Positions 55,173 through 64,000 of a stretch of DNA of 64,000 nt are shown in pieces. Each line of letters opens with the position of its first letter. Position 1 is the first letter of the stretch. Source of the DNA: Ctenosaura bakeri (Eukaryota > Chordata > Lepidosauria > Squamata > Iguanidae); contig CAOLHI010000397.1 in assembly GCA_948474755.1 (NCBI GenBank), positions 310,001 to 374,000 on the forward strand, given 5' to 3'. The translations under genes were made by a program, and so were the position numbers. The notes below the pieces were generated by a model that saw nothing but the letters and a program-made list of their open reading frames with translations, was not told the origin of the DNA and searched no databases.

Positions 55173-55381
55173 GAGCGAGGGAGAAAAGTAATGACAATGC
55201 AAAACATGGTTCTGTGTTAGTAAGTATGCCTTAATGACTGTAAAGAGTAGTTAAAAGGACAAAAATGAGACACAGGTTTTGAATGCAAGCATAGTTAAGC
55301 AGGTGAATACAGGTATACTGGAGAAGAGTCTTTGTCTTGCTTGTACACAAAATCTTCCTCCCACTTTTGTTCTTCTAACCA

Positions 55382-55382
55382 G

Positions 55383-55422
<40 letters not shown>

Positions 55423-55495
55423 GTGCCTTCAAGTCATTTCTGACTTATAGTGGCTCTAAGGCAAATCTGTCATGGAGTTTTCTGGGGGCTGAGTG
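55382..55495 (-). mobile_element. tRNA-derived SINE tail fragment with (TTG)n
   Basis: A (TTG)n tract of about 14 units (the reverse of the SINE's CAA tail) runs into TGCCTTCAAGTCATTTCTGA and CTTATAGTGG, then stops at GTTTTCTGGGGGCTGAG. The SINE head is missing. Confidence 0.85.
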
Positions 55496-55721
55496 TGTGA
55501 TGCATTCAAGAGCACTCAGTGGGTTTCCAGTCTTTACCACCATCCTTAAGACATACTTGTCATCACACCAACATGACTTGCATTCCATTCTACTTTATAC
55601 TCACCTTTCCTGCCTTCCTTAATGTATGTCTCCCTCCAGACACTTCCCTCCATGCATTTGATGAAATGGAGTCCACAAAAACTTAATGCTAAAATAAATC
55701 AGTTATATGTCCCTCCCTCCC
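55496..55721. other. Unassigned sequence
   Basis: Nothing recognised. Confidence 0.4.
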
Positions 55722-56030
55722 AACATTTCACAGATGAAAACTGGGACATGTGTGGCTGAGAAACATCAGAGTGTGGTCAGGGTGGCAAAAGTTATTAGTG
55801 AAAATAATGCAAGCTAGGAGAGACTACAGCTGTTTGCTTTTGCCTGAGTCTTCAGGGAAGGGCAAGATTCTGTCCCTCTTGTTCTCTTCCTCTTGATAAG
55901 GTCATTTGGTGCAACTGAAGTAAGCTGAGGACAAAGTGGGAGAATGAGAGAGAAACTGCTAGACTTTTAAAGCAGAAAAAAAAAGGGAACAGAGGATTAA
56001 TTAGGGATGCCCCTATCAGTTGGGGCAGTT
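55722..56030 (+). mobile_element. ATACCCTCCAAC-family repeat, copy 3 (uninterrupted)
   Basis: CCCTCCCAACATTTCACAGA, AAACTGGGACATGTGTGG, GGTGGCAAAAGTTATTAGTG and GGGGCAGTTGGAGG. This copy gives the empty-site sequence for the foldback insertion at 41882. Confidence 0.75.
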
Positions 56031-56339
56031 GGAGGTTATTCAGTAAATCCCAAATGGGTTGCTGCTTTCTTTTATGCACTTTTATATTAAAGCAGACTAA
56101 CATGGCTATCTCTTTGATTACTAAGTCTCAGTAGGTTTGTCAAAACTGGTTCACAAATGTGCATTTTAAAGCAAAAAGCCTACAAAAATTTAAAGTGACT
56201 GTTGAGTAGAAACCCAAAGTATTTGACTGATTGAATTTAAACCCTACTATGGTGGTCTCAGTCTCATGAAATAACATGCCAAGTTTGATGACTCTGTGAT
56301 CAAGCATGAGAACTTATATATTACAAGGACAAGCACACT

Positions 56340-57293
56340 TGTTACCATATTACAAAAGGACAAGCACTGTTGTTACCATTCCATACACCCCCACCCCATG
56401 ATATAATTGACAAGGAATATTATTTAATTGGCACTAAATATGAATGATACATTTATGGCTGGGGAGCCATGTTGGCAAAGAAGACTGGCTGGACACGTGC
56501 AAAATTAGGTCAGAGGGGACCTCATGGCATGGCTGGGTCATAAGTTCACTGAGGGTTAGTAGGAGAAGATGGTCCTCTCAGCCATCCAAACCTAGAAGAT
56601 AATAGCCATCAGAGCTCCCAGAGAAAGCAACAGTGACCAGCATCCTGTAATCTCATTCCTGCTGAATGTCTCCCATTGTTCCCTTACCTGCTCAGACATT
56701 AAGAAGCTATCATGATTCCCGTTAATGCTTTGTTACCTAATGCTAAGACTATTAGCCAGCTCCAGACCCCTTTGTTTACTCTGTCAGAGAGCCACTGACA
56801 CCTTCTCCTTCGAGGGAGAAGGAGGGTATAAAAACCCTAACTCCAGTCCAGGAGTTTGCAGTATGCAAATTTGCAACATGTGACATTCTAGCATTTGGGC
56901 ATCATGTTGCACCCCAGACTCTCATTATTCTGTGCTGCCCTCAAGGTCTTGTGTTTGAGCCATCTTGCCTCAATCTTCTTTTCTTCAAGGTTGGTAAATA
57001 TCGCTCACTTTGTCCTAACAACTCACTATCCAGTGTTTCTGTCCTTTGCTTCTGTTAGCCTTGTATGGTTTATGTGACTGTTTGATTGCTTGCTTATGTG
57101 TGATTTCCCCCCAATAAAACATTCTTTTGATCTCCAACTGGTATTTCTCGGTTAGCATTGGCAAACACAAGTGAAAATATCTCGCACTTACCCCTCTCTT
57201 GCTGGTGTCCTTTGATCAATAATTCCCCATCTTTCCATGGAGGCACTGGCATTGCAAGTGGACCCCTGAGTCACCCACCTTTCGGGGGTAACA
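56340..57293 (+). mobile_element. LTR (probable solo LTR), second family, full length
   Basis: Starts TGTTACC and ends GGGGGTAACA. TATAAAAA at 56827 and AATAAA at 57113-57118 are about 290 nt apart, giving U3-R-U5 order. The 5' boundary is uncertain because a roughly 24-bp stretch (ATTACAA-GGACAAGCAC-TGTTACCAT) is tandemly duplicated there, so the start could be 56340 or about 56361. No retroviral genes adjoin it. Confidence 0.75.
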
Positions 57294-59549
57294 CTCTAAG
57301 TTAGACACACACACACACACAATTTTTAAAGCCTGTTCTGGATCCCAGAAGGATGCAGTCAATCACACTTAAGAATACATATTTATTAGTGTATCTAACA
57401 AAATAGGTATATATTAGTATACTATGTCAAGATATTTTGGCTTGCTTGAAAAAGAAGCAGATGAAAATAGAAGAAGTTGAAATGTCTTGACATAATATTC
57501 AAATATTTCTGTTGTGTTAGTCACTCTAACCCCTTCCAGAAACTAGAGCAGACTTGGTGCTTTACGATTATCTGTGCCTTTCTCTTTCTCCCCTCTTCTG
57601 CTTCCAGACAAGTAAAGTAATAGATACAGAATTATGAAAAGTTATTTTGTGGACTACAAATCCCAAAATCCCTCAGCCAGCTTCTGGTAGTCCAAAAATG
57701 TAATTTCCCAAATTCTGGATGAATATGCAGCTATGTTTATGTATCAGTCAGTGAATATCATGCCAATCAAACACATTTTTATTGTGTATCTTAAAATCTG
57801 ACCAGTATTTAACAACTTCACTAAATATAAGTTGTTATCAGTTTTTTTTTTCTAATAATTAATAGGAGGCTAAAATTGGGTGTGTTTTAATTTTTTTGAA
57901 AGGTGATTATCAAAACTTTTTTTGCTACTAAAATCATATTGGTTTTATTACTGCAAATGATTATGAAATGGTTAATTAAATTAAATCATTACAATGAATA
58001 AATCCATCAAAGGAATAGGTTAGATGTTTGTATGGAATTAGTTGAAAAGTTGTTTCTTCATATTGTATATTGGAATACTCAGTATAGTATAAACTTGGAA
58101 AGGGATTTCTTTTTGCAGATATACTAGGAAAACAGAATATTTCCTCGATTAAAAAATCCAGAGAGAAAACTATTATTTGATAATATGTTAAAGGAATGCA
58201 TAGATTATATGAAGCTGTACATGATAGATAATATTTGAATAAACCAATGCCTAGCATAGAGGATAGCTACATTTAAAAACAAAATAAGCTTTTTTTAAAA
58301 AAAATGTTGATGAGATGTCAGTTAGATAGACAGTTATTCATGGATCTGTGTTATATCTATGTCTAAGGAGAATTTGATTGACAGTAGAGTTTGTTACTGA
58401 GGACAAAGGTCAGAATTTCACTGGCAAATTAACAATAGACCCTTTTCTTTACAAAAAGGCACACATACAGCAATATAAATATAATGCAGAACTTTGAAAT
58501 CTCATGACACAACCCCACACAAAGTGCGGGGACACATATTTACACAAAACACCATGCCACTGAAAACTCTCTCAAGCTTTGTTGCACCTATATTAGGAAG
58601 GGAACTGAAATATCACATGGAAATATTACATTCAAGATCAACATAATCTGAATCATGTTTGTGTGTTGTTATACTTTAGGTTTATAAAGAATGCCACGGG
58701 AGTGTTACAGCCACTGTTTGCCTGTGAACTGTTGCAGTTTTACACTGGGAACCTGGTAGGAGGAGAGATAGAATCCATTATCCAGAATATTTCCAGTTCT
58801 CTTTCCCACATTCACAAACCTGATCAGGTTTACTCAGAAGTAAGTAACCACTTTATCACTAGGGCTTACTCCTTTGTAAATGTGCTTAGGACAGCAGTTT
58901 CATTCAATGACCAACTTAAATCTGTGTCACTATGTGTCACTGTGTCACTTAAATCTGTGTAAGCGAGACTTTTTATTTTTCTGTAGCAAAGTAAAAGAAA
59001 AAGATTTCAACTTTCTGATGCTTGTATTGTACATCCAACAACCTGGGTTGGGAGAAGTAAAACAAACATCACATCATATACTTTGTTTTTTGACATCCAG
59101 AATAATTATTGCTTTAAAAGATGTGATATAGAAAGGAAACGACAGGAGCTAAAACACTCTTTGCCTTGCCCCTTTTTTCAACCACTGCATTTCTCTTCTA
59201 ACTCAGGAGACATCAGAGACAGTGTATATGTTTTGAGTTAAGGATGCTTTCACATGGACTTTGCTGCCAGATAGATTAGTAGATGATTATGACCTCAGAA
59301 GGTGGTAGTTGTATGAGATTCTATTAGAGCAAAAGGTAATATGAATGCTAAACTTGAGGGCTTCCCACTGAGTAAGAACACTTCTCCCTGCTTGTCCAAA
59401 TACAAATATGGGGTCTGTTGAAAAGAGCAAACACTTTGTTATGAGTTTCACTGGTTTGCCCATTGACTCTACACTGAATGAGATCCCATATTGATTCTTT
59501 TTCTCCCCCTTCCTCACAAAAAAATCTAAATTGCTAACCTTGCAACTAA
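57294..59549. other. Unassigned AT-rich sequence
   Basis: (CA)n at about 57307-57321. A GGACTACAAATCCCAAAATCC short repeat at 57652-57700. A frame at 58663-58962 has no recognised domain. No gene assigned. Confidence 0.4.
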
Positions 59550-59733
59550 GGCCATTTCTGCATTAGACTGTTATAGTGTTATTATTCCACTTTCAACATC
59601 CTATGGAATCCAGGGGTTTGCAGTATCGGGAGGGGCCAGCCGGCTGGCCCCTCCCAAAACTGCAAACCCCAGGATTCCATAGGATGTTGAAAGTGGAATC
59701 ATAGCGCTATAGCAGTGTCGTGCGGAAATGGCC
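59550..59733. mobile_element. Foldback element, palindromic form
   Basis: GGCCATTTCTGCATTAGACT to GTCGTGCGGAAATGGCC, centre GGGGCCAGCCGGCTGGCCCC. Older than most palindromes, with around ten arm mismatches. It touches the next transposon, and CTAAG precedes it. Confidence 0.9.
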
Positions 59734-59736
59734 AGG

Positions 59737-60202
59737 GGCCCTTTCCTCACCCAGCGAGGGAAACACTCCCTGCCACTACTCACCGGCTTTTTGGTGGGTC
59801 TGTTTGGGTCCGTCCTGATGAGGAGCAGTGCAAGCTCGTCGCTCCGCACTGCTCCGGCGTCCAAAATGGCGACTTCCAGTTGGTGGAGGCTCTCCACCAA
59901 CCGGAGGAGCTCGCTAGCCTAAAGCTCACCCCCGGCAGATCTGCAGGCACACACTAGTGCGTGTCTCAAATCTGCACTGGAGCGCAGCGACGGAGTGACA
60001 CGGGGTCACACACTCTGTACTTTTTAAAAACCTCTTAAAAGAAGTTTTTAAAAAGCATGCTGCACAACCAGTTCCAGTCGCTCCGGAGCAGAATGAAGTG
60101 CGGAACTACGAAAAGTAGTCTGCCCCAGTCCACTCCACGGTGCAGAAGACCTCTCTTGGAGGTCGCTCTGCACCGTTTTAATAGGCCGGTGTGGAAAGGG
60201 CC
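59737..60202. mobile_element. GC-rich non-autonomous DNA transposon
   Basis: GGCCCTTTCCTCACC on the left and the inverse of GGTGTGGAAAGGGCC on the right (one mismatch over 15 bp). About 466 bp of GC-rich DNA with internal inverted pieces (CCGGCTTTTTGGTGGG; CACTGCTCCGGCGTCC). No transposase. CTAAG at 59546-59550 and at 60202-60206 brackets this element together with the foldback element to its left. Confidence 0.75.
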
Positions 60203-60526
60203 TAAGTCAATTCATTTGTTTCTGATCACCACTGTTTGCAAGAACCCACATATTTTAACAAAATGTAACTTACAGAGGATGTGTTTGCAGAAGGAGGCAG
60301 TCAGGAGGGAAGTCTTGCAATGAGAAAGAAAAAAAAAATCATAACTGTCAAAAGCCATCTTGCTCTTCCATTGTACTCGCTCTCAGTCACACCACATTAT
60401 GAGCTAAATAATCCAGAGAGGAGCATATAGATCTACTACATGATTGTTATTATCAGTACTTCTTGCTGGGGTTCCCAAGTATGGCAATGGGGAAAGAAGG
60501 TAGCTTTTAATGCTCAAATATCTGTA
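60203..60526. other. Unassigned sequence
   Basis: Nothing recognised. Confidence 0.4.
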
Positions 60527-60870
60527 CACTCCAACATTTCACAAATGAAAACTAGGACACACGTGGCAAAGAGTGTGGTCAAGATGGCAAAAGTGATTAG
60601 TGAGGAAAAACACATGAGTTAGGAGAGGCTGCAGCAGTTTGCTTTTGCTTGAACTTACAGGGAAGGGCAAGACTCTGCCCCTCCCTTTCTCTCCTCCCTA
60701 CTGAGTTGAGTGCCAACTACTTTTGCACTTTAAACTCAGTTTGCAGACATTGAAGGAGGCTGAGCACAAAGGGGGGAAAATGGGAGATGGAGAGAGAAAA
60801 CTGGGACATTATAATCTGAGAAAGTGGGATGAAGGAATGCCTGCCAAATCAGGAGAGTTGGAGAGTATCA
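60527..60870 (+). mobile_element. ATACCCTCCAAC-family repeat, copy 4
   Basis: CTCCAACATTTCACAAATGA to CAGGAGAGTTGGAGAG, including GTGGTCAAGATGGCAAAAGT and TTGCACTTTAAACTCAG. Confidence 0.75.
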
Positions 60871-60924
60871 CACAGAAGGGGTGGGGAGAAGGAGAGTACA
60901 GTATTTATTGATTTCAGTGTCCTC

Positions 60925-61100
60925 CCACCTTTTCAGGCTTTCCTTAACTCAGTACATAAACAACAGCACTTTTGTGTGATCTTCCTCATTATCAACTCTT
61001 GTCTTTTTGTTGCCCGGTCACATCCTTTTGCCCACACTTTGATGCTGTTCAACCACACATGTCCTGGTTTTCATCTGTGAAATGCTGGAAGGTATTGCTT
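60925..61100 (-). mobile_element. ATACCCTCCAAC-family repeat, partial copy in opposite orientation
   Basis: TCCTCATTATCAACTCTTGT, GCCCACACTTTGATGC and CATCTGTGAAATGCTGGAAG are the inverse of the preceding copy, making a head-to-head pair. Confidence 0.7.
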
Positions 61101-62379
61101 TTAGCTATTGCTAAATACCTATTGCTTTTAGAAGTGGAATTTCCTTCAAGATCTCATAAAGAAAAAAAACCCCTACCTCCTGATGGGAGCCAAGAGAGCG
61201 AGTTACAGTAGTTATAATGTCCATGAGAGACCATTCAGCATCAACTGTAGCAAAAACTTCATTGATGTCTACCTGCCTCATCTGCAGGTGTTAGTCCTAA
61301 TCCAGGTTGGGGCTGTGCATGCTTAGTTGAGGGTAAAAAAGAAATTGCTTTAAACGGCACCTTCCCGCCCCCCATCTATCTTAACACAGTATATAATTTA
61401 GCTCCAAGGTAAAAGCTCATCTGGAACTGATCTTTCTGAATAAGCTCAACTGCTTGGTTTGTTATTTTTGTTTCTTATGTTTTTTTTTTCATTGGTCCTG
61501 TCCTATATTATAAAAACAAGGATTCCCATGCTATCATTGGCAAGTAGTGCAGTGTTCCACAATGTCTTTAAGACACTTTGAAAGTAAAACATGCAAAAGA
61601 CAGGTAAAAAAGATCTGTAGAGGTAACAAAGAACCCAAAGCTACTTAATTTTTTTCCTAATACCTTTTGTCTTTGAAGCATGATGAAAGGATTTGAACAG
61701 TCTGCAGTCCAAATCCAACTGCTAGACCCAACTAGAATAGACCCATTGAATCAACTGGTGAGTGGTTAATCAACATTGAAGTAGGTCCCATTGATTCAGC
61801 AAGTCTACTCTAGTTGGGATTAGAAACTGGAGGTAGGTCCATGTCTCTTCAGGAGTTAACCTCATTTCACAATGAAGAATGGGATGGTGGCACAGAACTT
61901 GCTTGTTTGAAAACCAATGAAACATTAACAAGTGACTCTGTTAGAGCAGATCATTCTTGGCTCTGTCTTCCTCCCTTATGTGGGTGGAGAACCTACTACA
62001 TTGTATTCAGAATTTACCCCCCTGCAAAAAAAAAGTCTGTCTTCTGAATTAAAATAATTAAAACATTTCGTTTACATCTTAAAATAAATGTGGTGGTTAT
62101 ATTCACACTGTATATTAAAGATAATTTTCAACACAGAACTGACTGAGAACAGCTGAAGCTAGTTACATGAATATCCCAGCTAGTATTGCCAGTAAATGAG
62201 AGCTCTCCAAGAGCCTCTGTTATTAATGCTCCTGCCTTGTAAAGTCAGGGGAGCTATGACATCTTTGATGGAGTCAGTCCAGCTCTAATGTGGTCCTACT
62301 GCCTTCTACCTTACCGTGCATTATCATGTTTTCTAATGAGTCATGTCTTCTCATGAAACATCCCAAATAAATTGTTCCT
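61101..62379. other. Unassigned sequence with a small inverted repeat
   Basis: About 61695-61832 contains GACCCAACTAGAATAGACCC and, inverted, GTCTACTCTAGTTGGGATTA: a small palindromic interspersed repeat. No gene recognised. Confidence 0.45.
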
Positions 62380-62640
62380 TATTGCCCTCAAATTGGTTTC
62401 AAGTTATGGTGACACTTTGAATGAGAGATCTCCAAAGCACCCAGTCATCAACAGACCTGCTCAGATCTTGCAAACTCAGGGAGTCTATCCACTTTCTCTT
62501 TTCTATTGCTTTTGATCTTACCAACTATTATTATCTTTTCTAATGAGTCCTGTCATCTGATGGTATGTCCAAAGTGGTATTTTCAGTTTAACCGTTTTGG
62601 CTCCCAGGGAGAAGGGGGTTACCATATACTCAGTGTCTCT
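62380..62640 (+). repeat. Interspersed repeat, copy 2 (shared with 15820-16010)
   Basis: CAGATCTTGCAAACTCAGGG, CTATTATTATCTTTTCTAAT and GAGTCCTGTCATC match blocks at 15820-16010. A second short ATCATGTTTTCTAATGAGTC piece lies near 62323-62342. Confidence 0.65.
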
Positions 62641-62744
62641 GGATTTTACCCAAATTCATAGCGTGACACCTGGTGCCTGTTCTAGTCTGGTAAATCTCTT
62701 GCAATATGAAGCAAAATGTAAAGGCACTCTTCTGTGAAATTGTT

Positions 62745-63317
62745 CAGTGAGCTGTGTTTCTATGTCAAACATCCCCATTCCGTGGGTATGGTCTAATTGG
62801 TGAGAAATATCATTTAATTGGTGAGAGATATGATATACTTATGGCTGGAGGGCATGTGGAAAAGGACTCTGGTTGCAAGCCGTGTACATGGCTACATTGT
62901 AAGCCTCAGCATGGCTAGGTTGCAAGTTCAAGAGGATTAGATGGGAAACCCCAGTGCTGATGGGCTTGTAATAAGCCTTTCAATGACCCAATCTTCAAAT
63001 ACAATAGCAAATGAGACGGCCCCAATGAAGCAACCAGTGGTCATCATCTTGTAACCTCTTCCCACAGAAACTCGCTTTTGTTCCCTCACCTGTCCAGAGA
63101 TTAAGAGACTGTCATGATTCTCCTCAATGCTTTGTCACCTAGTGTTAATACTATTAGTCTGCTCTGGACCCATTTTGTTTGCTTGGTCAGAATGCAATTA
63201 ACACATTCCCTTTTAGGGTGAGAAATGGTACTTTAAACCCTGGCCCCAAGCTCAACAATTTGTAGTACCTTGGATGCATCTAGGTGTGCCACTCTGTCCA
63301 TTGGCTCCCAGGTTCTT
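62745..63317 (+). mobile_element. LTR of the 56340 family, diverged, truncated by another LTR
   Basis: Shares blocks with 56400-56890 (ATCATTTAATTGG, ACTTATGGCTGGAGGGC, AGACTGTCATGATTC, AATGCTTTGTCACCTA) and carries a degraded TATA region (TACTTTAAACC near 63230). Sequence after the core is cut off at 63318 where an opposite-strand LTR begins. Confidence 0.65.
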
Positions 63318-64000
63318 TGTTACCCTGAGAATTTGGGAGTCCTGCCAGGGGCGCCCGGGTTGCCGATTAAAATACCAAATTGGGGAAAATCAGCTGAGAC
63401 ACTGGTTTGACTAGCAAGGGGCAGGGTAACGTTGCGAGATCTTTAACCCTATGTATACAGCGGCGGGTCAGAGAGTAGCTAGACAAGGTTTTTCCAAATA
63501 ATATACAATTCTTTATTAAAGGCAAAAAGACACGAAAGAAAGAACATAAACTAACTAGCTTGGAAAGAGAAACAGAGGTTTACAAGGGAGGACAATACCA
63601 CCTGTCTCGTAGTCCTGGAGAGGAGAGGGGTTCTGGGGAAGAAAGCTCAGTTGAGGGGAGTCCCTTAGGCCACCGGCGGCAAGGCAGGATGGCAGTCCAA
63701 AATGATCCAACGACTGTTCGAAAGTGAGGGGTTTTTATAGGGAGTTTTGTGCCTGCTGGCAATGGCAAGCCAGGTGAGAATGAAAGGAGTTTCGGTGCTG
63801 GACAAAAGGATTTGGAAAGGTCAAGTTTAGCCTGATTGGATTTGTATTTGAAGACAATAGCGTGGCTGGGATGCTGATGGCCCAACATAAAAGAGTAACT
63901 TGATTGAAAGCCATGTGACTATTGTAAGGTTTGCGGCGGGAAGTTCCCTGAAGCTGCGGGCGAGGTTTGAATTGCTGGCTACAAAGAGGAATGGAATGTA
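63318..64000 (-). mobile_element. LTR, copy 3 of the 18900 family, running off the window
   Basis: Begins TGTTACCCTG. Reversed poly(A) signal TTTATTAAAG near 63513 and reversed TATA (GTTTTTATAGGG near 63731-63742) are placed as in 18900-19724. It was inserted into the older LTR at 62745. The distal end lies beyond 64000, so solo or proviral status is unknown. Confidence 0.72.

Noticed and set aside
58663..58962. Possible exon of an unidentified gene (99-codon frame)
   Set aside because: No domain, no convincing splice sites, and base composition like the surrounding non-coding DNA.
8642..59733. CRISPR array or regulatory repeat cluster, from repeated ~28-bp blocks
   Set aside because: Copies are widely spaced palindromic transposons in vertebrate DNA, with no regular spacing or cas genes.

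Overview
This is vertebrate nuclear DNA, most likely from a squamate reptile (lizard or snake). The evidence is the repeat mix: CR1/L2-type and BovB/RTE LINE remnants, tRNA-derived SINEs with a BovB-like tail, a 5S-rRNA-derived SINE, retroviral-type LTRs, and many small DNA transposons. I recognise one protein-coding gene, the proneural bHLH factor ATOH1 (about 9785-10968, + strand). No bacterial or phage gene organisation is present. The species identification is inference.

Layout. 1-7860: repeats (LTR fragment, Tigger-like element, L2 tail, intact-ended hAT element, SINE) in otherwise unrecognised sequence. 7861-10968: GC-rich upstream block, promoter-like region and the ATOH1 coding region. 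10969-13455: probable 3' UTR and a candidate ATOH1 3' enhancer. 13456-64000: a gene-poor interval full of nested mobile elements, with GC-rich islands at 20.4-21.0, 24.3-24.8 and 30.7-31.5 kb. Two further GC-rich islands (49.98-50.42 and 59.74-60.20 kb) are bounded by terminal inverted repeats and look like transposons.

ATOH1. The bHLH domain and the conserved C-terminal tail are intact. The open frame that encodes them has no ATG upstream of the bHLH. The expected MS-L start, in good Kozak context at 9785, lies in another frame. A single missing base, plausibly in the C5 run at 9974-9978, would join the two and give a protein of about 394 residues. An assembly or sequencing error is the simplest explanation.

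Most unusual content. A family of foldback (palindromic) elements has at least 19 loci here, with ends GGCCATTTCCGCAC. Several are near-perfect palindromes of 170-190 bp. Sequence variants differ between copies but match between the two arms of one copy, as if one arm had been rewritten from the other. A 200-bp asymmetric form also occurs and looks like the progenitor: the palindromes are one of its arms plus that arm inverted. Two copies sit inside other recognisable repeats and show clean 5-bp target duplications (CTATG, CTGAG).
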